Positions 33,522 to 41,347 of a stretch of 64,000 nucleotides of DNA are shown here, piece after piece. This DNA is from Akkermansiaceae bacterium (GTDB taxonomy: Bacteria > Verrucomicrobiota > Verrucomicrobiia > Verrucomicrobiales > Akkermansiaceae): contig JACKQB010000003.1 of NCBI GenBank assembly GCA_024233115.1, positions 434,001 through 498,000 on the forward strand, in the 5' to 3' direction. The first letter of the stretch is position 1. Every line of letters begins with the position of its first letter. A program made the position numbers and the translations under genes. The notes beneath the pieces were generated by a model, which was not told where the DNA came from, did not search any database, and saw nothing but the letters and a program-made list of their open reading frames with translations.

Positions 33522-34223
33522 ATGAAAAAAACATCCGACCTTACCTTCAGTAGAAGGACTTTTGTAGCAGGCGCACTTGCCGCCTGCGGCACATCGCTTC
33601 TTCAAGGAGCACCGACTCTTACCAACCCTAACAAAGAAAAAAAACCAACCATGTATACCAACAAAGACTTCTACAACAATGGCGTATTTGACGGAGCCAA
33701 GGGCAAACAAGCCTACTTCGAGCTGATGAAACGCTTTGGCTACCCTATCCTGGAAAGCTTCAAGGGCGAGCAACTCTGGGCCATTGATTTCGGCCTTGGC
33801 GACTTTACCGGAGCCGGCATGGGCGGCGTATTCTGGATCAACGAAAACCACAAGGGCGGCGGCTACATGGGGCATGAAATCTTCCTGCTTCCCGGACAAA
33901 TGATTGTCGAGCACGCCCACGTAAACTGCAAAAGCTGCCCAGCCAAACGCGAATCCTGGCTTGTCCGCCACGGCTCGATTTATTCCTTTAGCGTGCAGGC
34001 TGAAGCCAAGGGCTTCGCCGGTGCTGTTGTTCCCAAGAGCCAACAAGAATCCATGACCTGTAACTCCGCCATTCTGGTGCCCGAGGGACACCTGGACACC
34101 CTCAATAAAGCGGAAGCCAAGCACTTCATGCTGGCGGGTCCGGAGGGCGCGATCGTGACTGAGTTTGCTACCTTCCACGATAACGAAGCGCTCCGTTTCT
34201 CCAATCCCAACGTCAAGTTCTAA
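33522..34223 (+). CDS. Cupin-domain protein with Tat-type signal
   Basis: A 233-residue protein. The N-terminus has a twin-arginine motif (FSRRTFVAGALAACGTSLL), and LAAC could also serve as a lipobox. The remainder is a cupin with metal-binding-type residues MGHEIFLLPGQMIVEHAHV and later EFATFHDNEALRFSNPNVKF, which recalls D-lyxose-isomerase-like sugar isomerases. An internal Met at residue 44 (MYTNKDFYNNGVF) could start a cytoplasmic form. It has a GAGGAG ribosome binding site and is the first gene of the putative operon with VOC, dhaK and dhaL. Sugar isomerase activity is inferred from fold and context. Confidence 0.7.
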   Translation: MKKTSDLTFSRRTFVAGALAACGTSLLQGAPTLTNPNKEKKPTMYTNKDFYNNGVFDGAKGKQAYFELMKRFGYPILESFKGEQLWAIDFGLGDFTGAGMGGVFWINENHKGGGYMGHEIFLLPGQMIVEHAHVNCKSCPAKRESWLVRHGSIYSFSVQAEAKGFAGAVVPKSQQESMTCNSAILVPEGHLDTLNKAEAKHFMLAGPEGAIVTEFATFHDNEALRFSNPNVKF

Positions 34224-34262
34224 TCCATAACCCCTAACCACTAACTCAAACCACATCGAACC
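34221..34262 (+). repeat. TAACC/CTAAC phrase between the cupin and VOC genes
   Basis: From the stop codon onward: AATCCATAACCCCTAACCAC then TAACTCAAACC, reaching the next ATG. It is the same kind of spacer phrase as before secDF. Confidence 0.5.
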
Positions 34263-34577
34263 ATGAAAGAATTCAGCCACATCGGAATCCCAACCACCGT
34301 CGTCCGCGAAGGTGAAATCTACCTCGGAGAAGCCAAGCTCTATGTCACCGACTTCAATGAAAGCGCCAACAAGCTCGAATGGCTCCGCTTCGAAGAAGGC
34401 TCGCCCATGCCGGAAGTCCTCAAAACCACCGCCCACGTCGCCTACATGGTGGATGACCTCAATGCGGCCATGGCAACCGGAGAAACACTCATCGAACCAT
34501 TCTCTCCCATGGAGGGACTCATGGTAGGCTTCATCCTCGACGACGGTGCCCCCGTCGAATTCATGCAACAAGTCTAA
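34263..34577 (+). CDS. Small VOC/glyoxalase-fold protein
   Basis: A 104-residue protein (MKEFSHIGIPTTVVREGEIY) with one half of the usual VOC architecture: a beta-alpha-beta unit, THVAYMVDD-like TAHVAYMVDDLNAAMATGE, then LMVGFILDDGAPVEFMQQV ending in the typical metal-ligand Glu context. Short length suggests that a dimer forms the active site. It lies between the cupin and DhaK genes, implying a step in the same pathway such as an isomerase or epimerase, but the reaction is unknown. Confidence 0.7.
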   Translation: MKEFSHIGIPTTVVREGEIYLGEAKLYVTDFNESANKLEWLRFEEGSPMPEVLKTTAHVAYMVDDLNAAMATGETLIEPFSPMEGLMVGFILDDGAPVEFMQQV

Positions 34578-34601
34578 CCCAACAAGAAGGAGAATACTAC
34601 C

Positions 34602-35600
34602 ATGATGAAAAAACTAATCAACCAACCCGAGGATCTCACCCCCGAACTGCTCGAGGGCTACTGCCTCGCATACCCTAACAAGGTAAAACTCGAAAAGGAA
34701 AAGATCGTTGTCCGGGCCAATCCCAAGCCTGAAGACCAGGTCGCGGTCATCAGCATGGGCGGGGCCGGCCACGAACCCGCCGTATCCGGCTTTGTCGGCG
34801 ACGGCATGCTGGACGCCAGTGTTGTAGGTGACATCTTTGCTGCTCCAGGGGCACCGAAGGTGTTCGAAGCCTTGCAAATGTTCAAACGCGATGCGGGCAT
34901 CCTGCTCGTGGTTCTCAACCACGCCGGCGATGTGATGAGCGCCAACATGGCGATGCAGCTTGCTGAGCGTGCAGGCATCAAGGTAAAAATGCTGCTGACC
35001 CACGAGGACATCAGCGCCGGTATTGACACCCCCATCGAGGACAAACGTGGACTCGCAGGCTGTATCCCCCTTTACAAGGTGGCGGGTGCCGCAGCTGACG
35101 GGGGGAAATCCCTCGATGAAGTCTATGAAATCGCCGAGCGCTTTAACGGCCAGATGGCCACGCTCGCGGTCGCGGTAACCAACTGCACCCACCCCCAGAC
35201 CGGACAGGCCATTTCCAATCTCGCCGATGATGAAATGGAAATCGGTATGGGCCAACACGGTGAAGCGGGTGGAGGCATCTCCAAAATCCTCACCGCTGAC
35301 GAAACCGCCGAGCGTATGATCACCCCGCTGATCGAAGCCACAGGAGCGACTTCAGGTGACACGGTGCAACTCATCATCAACGGTGTGGGCTCATCCACGC
35401 TGATGGAAATGAATATCGTCTACCGCAAAGCCTATCAGATCCTTGATGCCCGGGGTATCAAGATTGTGCCCGGGTTGATCGACAACCTGCTGACCGTCCA
35501 GGAAATGGGAGGCTTCCAGATGATCCTGTGCAAGCTCGATCCTGATCATGTCGGTTACCTCGCCGCCCCAGCCAACGCTCCCTACTGGACCGTTCAATAA
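34602..35600 (+). CDS. dhaK: Dihydroxyacetone kinase subunit K-like protein
   Basis: Substrate-binding half of a Dha-type kinase, 332 residues, preceded by an AAGGAG ribosome binding site. Key residues of E. coli DhaK are conserved: GGAGHEPAVSGFVGDGML (substrate pocket His), NHAGDVMSANMA (Asp) and GMGQHGEAGG (the His that forms a hemiaminal with the carbonyl substrate). dhaL follows but no dhaM, so the phosphate donor is either ATP or an EI/HPr-type protein encoded elsewhere. Given the neighbours (sugar-isomerase-like cupin, VOC, IclR), the substrate may be a four- or five-carbon ketose rather than dihydroxyacetone. Confidence 0.88.
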   Translation: MMKKLINQPEDLTPELLEGYCLAYPNKVKLEKEKIVVRANPKPEDQVAVISMGGAGHEPAVSGFVGDGMLDASVVGDIFAAPGAPKVFEALQMFKRDAGILLVVLNHAGDVMSANMAMQLAERAGIKVKMLLTHEDISAGIDTPIEDKRGLAGCIPLYKVAGAAADGGKSLDEVYEIAERFNGQMATLAVAVTNCTHPQTGQAISNLADDEMEIGMGQHGEAGGGISKILTADETAERMITPLIEATGATSGDTVQLIINGVGSSTLMEMNIVYRKAYQILDARGIKIVPGLIDNLLTVQEMGGFQMILCKLDPDHVGYLAAPANAPYWTVQ

Positions 35601-35616
35601 TCCAACCTAAGCAAAG

Positions 35617-35643
35617 GCGGCCTGGCACCACTCCAGGCCGCCT
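35617..35643 (+). promoter_or_regulatory. GC-rich intercistronic hairpin between dhaK and dhaL
   Basis: GGCGGCCTGG and CCAGGCCGCC form a perfect 10-bp stem with a 7-base loop. No T run follows, so it is not a classical terminator; it may stabilise the upstream mRNA or tune expression of dhaL. Confidence 0.65.
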
Positions 35644-35668
35644 CCCATTCCTCCATTCCTCCATTTTA
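35644..35668 (+). repeat. CCATTCCT phrase before dhaL
   Basis: CCCATTCCTCCATTCCTCCA and then TTTT: three copies of CCATTCCT/CCATTTT directly upstream of the dhaL ATG (35674). Confidence 0.6.
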
Positions 35669-35673
35669 CAACC

Positions 35674-36297
35674 ATGACCGAACCCTTTGCCATCGATACC
35701 CTCAAAGCCATGTTCTCTGCCGCCCTTGAGGCAGTAAGGGAGCAAAAAGATGAACTCTCAAGCCTCGACGCCGCCACGGGTGACGGTGACCACGGCACAG
35801 CCATTTGCCAGGCCTTGACCGCAATCAACAACAGCGTCCAGCAAGGTGAACAACTCAAGCAGGCTCTCAACGACATGGGTTTTGCCGCTATGATGGAATC
35901 CTGCGGATCGACCAGCACCCTGATCGGAGCCCTCTTGCTCGGTATGAGTGACGGGGTTGAAAAGGAGGAGCTTAATCCCGCCGAGGTCGCCAGGATGTTC
36001 ACCTCTGGCCTCGCCAATGTCAGACAACAAACCAAGGCCGGTATCGGCGACAAAACCATGATGGATGCTCTCATACCCGCCGTCTCCGCCCTGGAGGAAT
36101 ACAGCTCCGAAGGCATGCCCGTCATGTTTGAAAAAGCCGCAGCCGCAGCCGCGCAAGGAGCGGCCGACACCAGGGACATGGTCGCCAAGTTCGGCCGCGC
36201 CCGCAATCTCGGCGACCGCGTCATCGGTCACCTCGATGCAGGTGCCACCTCGATGGCAACTATTTTCCGTGTATTCTCGCAATGCATCTCCCAATAA
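35674..36297 (+). CDS. dhaL: Dihydroxyacetone kinase subunit L-like protein
   Basis: Nucleotide-binding half of the Dha-type kinase, 207 residues, an eight-helix barrel. The Mg-ADP motif LDAATGDGDHGTAI with its three Asp residues is near residue 30; GSTSTLIGALLLGM, GIGDKTMMDALIPA and the C-terminal ARNLGDRVIGHLDAGATSMA are typical. Separate DhaK and DhaL chains resemble the bacterial PTS-type kinase, yet no DhaM phosphodonor gene is present here. It ends the operon, with a small hairpin at 36298. Confidence 0.9.
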   Translation: MTEPFAIDTLKAMFSAALEAVREQKDELSSLDAATGDGDHGTAICQALTAINNSVQQGEQLKQALNDMGFAAMMESCGSTSTLIGALLLGMSDGVEKEELNPAEVARMFTSGLANVRQQTKAGIGDKTMMDALIPAVSALEEYSSEGMPVMFEKAAAAAAQGAADTRDMVAKFGRARNLGDRVIGHLDAGATSMATIFRVFSQCISQ

Positions 36298-36315
36298 ACG
36301 CCTCAAAATAGGCGT
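36298..36315 (+). terminator. Possible weak terminator after dhaL
   Basis: ACGCCT-CAAAAT-AGGCGT is a perfect 6-bp hairpin immediately after the dhaL stop, followed only by AGTTTAG, so termination would be weak. Confidence 0.4.
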
Positions 36316-36390
36316 AGTTTAGAGCAACTTACGCAACTACCCGCATGGGGAAACCGCGTAATCTCTTGTGGAGTCTCCGCTCCTTTCAAT

Positions 36391-36428
36391 CTCTTTTTGT
36401 GCTTTTTTCTCTTTTTTCTCTTTTTTCC
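36391..36428 (+). repeat. CTTTTTTCT phrase before the heme protein gene
   Basis: A pyrimidine-only tract with three near-copies of CTCTTTTTT/GCTTTTTT ends 15 bases before the ATG at 36443. Period is about 10. Confidence 0.6.
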
Positions 36429-36442
36429 ATTCAACATTCACC

Positions 36443-39400
36443 ATGAAAACAACCATCGCGGCTGCCGTGGCTATCAGCGTTTTTACCCTCGCTCTCTTTC
36501 CCGCCACGCTCTCTGCCAAAAAAAACAGGGACAAGGGCGGGCAAGAGCTTAGCTTCGGGACCAAGGAGAGCTTGCGTCTTGCCATCCAGGATCTGATCGA
36601 CACCCACGGCGCCGCCTACCCCAAAGGCCCCGCCTATCTTGAAAAGCTGGCCAGCATCGAAAACGAGGAACAGATGGCGGCTCTCCGCAAGGAAGCTCTG
36701 ATGGCAAACCCTGCGATCGATTTTGAAAAACTTATCATCGTCGAACGCTCAGGAAGCTCCAAGTGGCTTCCTGCCAACTGGCAGTGCAACTCCAGCATAC
36801 CTAAAAAAGGCCACACTAACAGGATTGCAACCCTGTCATTGGCAGACGGATCGATCGAAACGGTATTCCAGCCAACCGACAAGGCCTTTGTCGGCGATCT
36901 CGAAGTCCACTACGATGCTGGTAAAATCATGTATTCCTCGATTAGCCAAAGCGGAGCATGGGGAATCTTCGAGATGGATCTCAAAACCAAGACCCCACGC
37001 CTGGTGACACCTGAAATCCATGACGTCGACCACATGGACGCCTGTTACCTTCCCGATGAGCGTATCCTTTTCACATCGACCGCCGGCTTCCAGGGCGTGC
37101 CCTGCGTCGGTGGCAGCGACAGTGTCGCCAACCTTCACATCCTCGACCCCAAAACCAACAAAATCCGCCGCCTTTGCTTCGATCAGGAAAACAACTGGTG
37201 CCCGACCGTACTGCCCAATGGCAAGATCCTCTACCTCCGCTGGGAATACACGGACTCAGCCCACTACTTCTCCCGTGTGCTGATGCACATGAACCCCGAT
37301 GGTACCAACCAGAAGGAATTTTACGGAAGCAACTCCTACTGGCCCAATTCCATGTTCTACGCCCGCCCGGTCCCAGGCAGTGCCAACAAGTTCATCACCA
37401 TCGTCACGGGCCACCACGGTGTCGCCCGCGCCGGTGAACTGATCCTCTTTGACAACAACAAAGGGCGCCACGAAGCCGATGGCGTGATCCAACGCATCCC
37501 TGGTGCAGGTAAAAAAGTGGAGCCCGTCATCAAAGACCAACTGGTCAACGGCTCATTCCCGCTTTTCCTTCACCCCTACCCGCTCAGCGATAAACATTTC
37601 ATCGTTTCCATGAGCCTGGACAAACGCAACTTCGGAATCTACCTCGTCGACACCTTCGACAACATTGTCCCCATCAAGGTTGTCAATAATCATTCTCTTG
37701 TTGAGGCCATCCCGATACGAAAAACCACCCGACCACACTCCAAGCCTGACCTCGTTCGTCTCGGTGAGAAAGATGCCACTTTCTACATCCAGAACATCTA
37801 TGCCGGACCAGGGCTTGCCGGGGTCCCCAAGGGCACCGTCAAAGGCATCAAAGTCTATAAATACGAATACGCACCACGCAAACAAGGTGGCCACTATGCC
37901 ATCGGCATGGAAGGCCCATGGGATGTCCGCACGGTGTTAGGCACCGTTCCGGTCAACGAAGACGGCTCTGTTATTTTCAACGCCCCGGCAAATACCCCGA
38001 TCGCCTTTGCCCCGATTGACGCCGAAGGCAAGTCGCTGCAGATGATGCGTTCATGGACCACCGCCATGCCCGGCGAAGTGGTCTCCTGTGTCGGCTGCCA
38101 CGAGCCACAGAGCATGTCACCCGTCGGACAAGCTACCATGGCATCACAAATGGCTCCGAAAAAACTCACCCCGTGGCTCGGGGGCCAGGTGCGCGGATTT
38201 AGCTTCAATCGCGAAATCCAACCCGTGCTCGACCAGCATTGTGTCGGTTGCCATACCACGGAGCTCGCCAAGAAAGACAAGCGTCCCGATTTCCAGGACA
38301 TGAATAAATCCTACAGCGAGCTACACCCATACGTCCGGCGCAATGGTCCGGAGGGTGACTACCACCTGCTCACCCCGCTGGAGTTCCACGCCGATACCAG
38401 CGAGCTGGTACAACTGTTGGACAAAGGACATTACAACGTGAAACTGGATGCCGTTTCCCAGGAAAAACTCATCACCTGGATCGATATGAACGTGCCGCTT
38501 CATGGCACCTGGACGGAAGCGCCCAAAGGGAAAGATTCTAACACAGAATACTTCCTCACGCGCCGTGCCGAACTGAGAAGGGCCTACGCGGACCTGGATA
38601 TCAACCCTGAAAAAATCCTCAATCCCTACACCAAACGCGTCGCCTACGTTCCACCCGCTCCCGTTAAAGAACAAAACACAGTGGCGGAAACATCACCGCA
38701 CTGGCCGATCCCTGCCACCAAGGCCGAGCGGATGCAACGTGGCAAGAAACCCATCGAGGTCGATCTTGGGAACGGCACGACCATGAAGTTCGTCTACATC
38801 CCCCAGGGCGAGTTCATCAATGAGGAAGGCAAAAAAATGGTCATCCCAAAAGCTTACTGGATGAGCAGCACCGAGGTTTCCCTCAAGCAATACCGTGCGT
38901 TTGTTCCCGACTATAAAAACGGTGTCTACGACATGCACTACAAGGATCAGGTCGACCGCGGATACTACATGAACGACCCCGACTTCCCCGTCATCCGCGT
39001 CTCGTGGGACGGTAGCCAGGATTTCTGCAACTGGCTCTCTGCCAAAGTGAAACGCAAAGTCAGCCTGCCCTCGGAACATCAATGGGAATGGGCATGCCGC
39101 GCCGGTTCTTCCTACCCACTGAACTATGGCAATCTCGATGCCGATTTCTCCACCCATGCGAACCTCTCCGATGTGAACATGAAAAAAATGGCGGTCAGGG
39201 GGGTGAATCCCCAGCCGATCAAAAACCCACCACCATCACTCGACTTCATTCCCAAGGTCGATACCGTGGATGATGGTGTGCTGCACCTCGCGAAAGTAGG
39301 CAGCTACCAGCCTAACATCTGGGGTCTCCATGACATGCACGGCAACGTCGCCGAGTGGACAGCGTCCGATTACGCTCCGGGCAAAAAGGTCATCCGTGGC

Positions 39401-39508
39401 GGCTCATGGCGCGACCGCCCTTTCCGCGCGGCGGCCGGCTACCGTCTTGGCTTCCCAGCATGGCAAAAGGTTTACAACGTCGGTTTCCGCGTTATTGTCG
39501 AGGAGTAG
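36443..39508 (+). CDS. Hydrazine-synthase-alpha-like diheme protein fused to an FGE-like domain
   Basis: A 1021-residue exported protein (signal peptide MKTTIAAAVAISVFTLALFP). The middle part has propeller-like strands (LPDERILFTST, LPNGKILYLRWEY) and the block RSWTTAMPGEVVSCVGCHEP that resembles the alpha subunit of anammox hydrazine synthase. c-type heme motifs CVGCH are at residues 549-553 and 600-604. From about residue 770 a formylglycine-generating-enzyme-like domain follows (MKFVYIPQGEF, LPSEHQWEWACRAG, HGNVAEWTASD, VIRGGSWRDRPFRAA). It lacks the two C-terminal catalytic cysteines of true FGE. Start at the ATG at 36443. The partner genes of hydrazine synthase are absent, so hydrazine formation is not implied. 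Confidence 0.8.
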   Translation: MKTTIAAAVAISVFTLALFPATLSAKKNRDKGGQELSFGTKESLRLAIQDLIDTHGAAYPKGPAYLEKLASIENEEQMAALRKEALMANPAIDFEKLIIVERSGSSKWLPANWQCNSSIPKKGHTNRIATLSLADGSIETVFQPTDKAFVGDLEVHYDAGKIMYSSISQSGAWGIFEMDLKTKTPRLVTPEIHDVDHMDACYLPDERILFTSTAGFQGVPCVGGSDSVANLHILDPKTNKIRRLCFDQENNWCPTVLPNGKILYLRWEYTDSAHYFSRVLMHMNPDGTNQKEFYGSNSYWPNSMFYARPVPGSANKFITIVTGHHGVARAGELILFDNNKGRHEADGVIQRIPGAGKKVEPVIKDQLVNGSFPLFLHPYPLSDKHFIVSMSLDKRNFGIYLVDTFDNIVPIKVVNNHSLVEAIPIRKTTRPHSKPDLVRLGEKDATFYIQNIYAGPGLAGVPKGTVKGIKVYKYEYAPRKQGGHYAIGMEGPWDVRTVLGTVPVNEDGSVIFNAPANTPIAFAPIDAEGKSLQMMRSWTTAMPGEVVSCVGCHEPQSMSPVGQATMASQMAPKKLTPWLGGQVRGFSFNREIQPVLDQHCVGCHTTELAKKDKRPDFQDMNKSYSELHPYVRRNGPEGDYHLLTPLEFHADTSELVQLLDKGHYNVKLDAVSQEKLITWIDMNVPLHGTWTEAPKGKDSNTEYFLTRRAELRRAYADLDINPEKILNPYTKRVAYVPPAPVKEQNTVAETSPHWPIPATKAERMQRGKKPIEVDLGNGTTMKFVYIPQGEFINEEGKKMVIPKAYWMSSTEVSLKQYRAFVPDYKNGVYDMHYKDQVDRGYYMNDPDFPVIRVSWDGSQDFCNWLSAKVKRKVSLPSEHQWEWACRAGSSYPLNYGNLDADFSTHANLSDVNMKKMAVRGVNPQPIKNPPPSLDFIPKVDTVDDGVLHLAKVGSYQPNIWGLHDMHGNVAEWTASDYAPGKKVIRGGSWRDRPFRAAAGYRLGFPAWQKVYNVGFRVIVEE

Positions 39509-39526
39509 ACGGTGCTTTTGCCTCCC

Positions 39527-41329
39527 ATGAGATTGTTTGACCAAACTCTCCCGCCCCTCGCCATCAGCCTCCTCATGGTGATGGCGTGTATGGCAACGGA
39601 GCCAAGGTCCCCCACTGACCTGGCCTTGTCCGCCGATGGAAAAACGATCTATGTGGCCGAGCTGACAGGCTCCAGTGTCGCTGCTGTTGATACCGACAAC
39701 TTGAGGCTGGTCAATCGTATTCCCCTCGAAGGGGATATCACGGGTATTGCCGTCTACGGCGATAAAATCCTCGCAACCAGTTCCCACTCCCGTGGCGAAC
39801 TCCTCGAGGTTGACCCCCGAACCAGAAAAATCACCAGACGGACCAGAGTGGGTCAGGGTGCCCGTGCGCCCGTGGTGGACACCACACGGAAACGCGCCTA
39901 CGTGTGTAATTACTTCATGAATTCCGTTTCCGTGGTGGACTTGGAAACATTCACCGAGACCACGCGAGTCCCGGTGCTTCGACTCCCCACAGCCGCAGAT
40001 TTGAGTACAGACGGCCGCACTCTCTACATCTCCAATCTCATTCCAGACGGACCCAGCAACGTCAAACACACCGCGGCCAAAATCAGCGTGATCGATACGG
40101 CCACCGCCAAGGTGACCAAGCACATCGAACTCCCTAACGGAAGTAATGCACTACGCAGTATCAAACTTACCCCCGACGGCTCACAACTCTTTGTCACACA
40201 CACTCTCGCCCGCTTCCTCGTGCCCACCACCCAGCTTGACCGTGGCTGGGTCAATACCAGCGCACTCACCATCATCGATACAAAATCAGCAAGTATTTAC
40301 GCCACCGTTTTACTGGATGATATTAGCCAGGGTGCACCGGGCTCCTGGGGGGTTGATTTCTCTGCCGATCATCAATACATCTACGTCGCCCACTCCGGAA
40401 CCCACGAGCTCAGTGTGATAGACGCTGTCGCTTTAACCCGGAAAATCGCAGCCAAGACAGACCGGAGCGAACTCGATTACGATCTCTCCATCATGTCGGA
40501 TATCCGTAAACGGATTCCCCTGAAAGGCAACGGACCACGCCCCATCCTGGCCCACCAGTCGGGAGTTTTTGTCGCGCAGTACTATTCCGATGACCTCGTC
40601 CATATCGACCTCACCAGCGGACCGGACGCCTACCATTCTCGCAGCGTTAAACTGACCCCTGACATGAAGATATCAGAAGCCCGTGAAGGCGAAATGCTCT
40701 TTAACGATGCTTCTCATTGCTTCCAACAATGGCAATCCTGTAATACCTGCCACCCGGATGCCGCGCGGGTAGACGGCCTGAACTGGGATCTTCTCAATGA
40801 TGGTATTGGCAACCCGAAGAATGTCAAAAGCCTGCTCTTCTCACACTTCACCCCACCCACCACCATCACCGGATGTCGTGACAACGCGGAGATGTCAGTG
40901 CGGGCCGGTGTCACCCATATCCAGTTCGCCCAACTCCCGGAGGCCCAGCTCAAGGCGATGGACACTTACCTGATGATGTTAAAACCCGAGCCCAGCCCTT
41001 ATCTGGTCGACGGCAAACTCAGTGAAGCAGCCCAACGCGGTAAAAAACTCTATGAATCCGGCTCCAAAGGCTCCTGTTCAAGCTGTCATAACGGTCCGTA
41101 TCTAACCGACATGAAAATGCACAACATGTTTAACGCCGGTCCGGCCGACAGGACATCCACCTGGGACACCCCCACTTTGCGCGAAGTCTGGAGAACGGCG
41201 CCCTATCTGCACGATGGTCGGTCCAAGACGATCATGGATGTGCTCACAAAAGAGAACCACACCGGCGTCGCCGACCGGCTCACGCCACAGGAACTCGAAG
41301 ACCTGGCGGAATACGTGCTCAGCCTGTAG
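39527..41329 (+). CDS. Beta-propeller / MauG-like diheme cytochrome c protein
   Basis: About 600 residues. After an export signal (PLAISLLMVMACMATEP) come YncE/YVTN-like propeller blades (DLALSADGKTIYVAELTGSS, SADHQYIYVAHSGTHELSVI). The C-terminal third is a diheme peroxidase/MauG-like domain with CNTCH at 405-409 and CSSCH at 517-521, ending in TPTLREVWRTAPYLHDGRS. It starts 18 bases after the preceding heme protein gene and likely shares its transcript. Electron transfer or oxidation of an extracellular substrate is the family expectation; the substrate is unknown. Confidence 0.82.
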   Translation: MRLFDQTLPPLAISLLMVMACMATEPRSPTDLALSADGKTIYVAELTGSSVAAVDTDNLRLVNRIPLEGDITGIAVYGDKILATSSHSRGELLEVDPRTRKITRRTRVGQGARAPVVDTTRKRAYVCNYFMNSVSVVDLETFTETTRVPVLRLPTAADLSTDGRTLYISNLIPDGPSNVKHTAAKISVIDTATAKVTKHIELPNGSNALRSIKLTPDGSQLFVTHTLARFLVPTTQLDRGWVNTSALTIIDTKSASIYATVLLDDISQGAPGSWGVDFSADHQYIYVAHSGTHELSVIDAVALTRKIAAKTDRSELDYDLSIMSDIRKRIPLKGNGPRPILAHQSGVFVAQYYSDDLVHIDLTSGPDAYHSRSVKLTPDMKISEAREGEMLFNDASHCFQQWQSCNTCHPDAARVDGLNWDLLNDGIGNPKNVKSLLFSHFTPPTTITGCRDNAEMSVRAGVTHIQFAQLPEAQLKAMDTYLMMLKPEPSPYLVDGKLSEAAQRGKKLYESGSKGSCSSCHNGPYLTDMKMHNMFNAGPADRTSTWDTPTLREVWRTAPYLHDGRSKTIMDVLTKENHTGVADRLTPQELEDLAEYVLSL

Positions 41330-41347
41330 CCACTTGATTTCGCCTTA

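Noticed and set aside
33453..34571. A 372-codon open frame antisense to the cupin and VOC genes
   Set aside because: It spans two well-supported plus-strand genes and their spacer, so it is a shadow frame.
38750..39505. An active sulfatase-modifying FGE
   Set aside because: The catalytic cysteine positions near the C-terminus read RAAAGYR, and no sulfatase gene is in the window.
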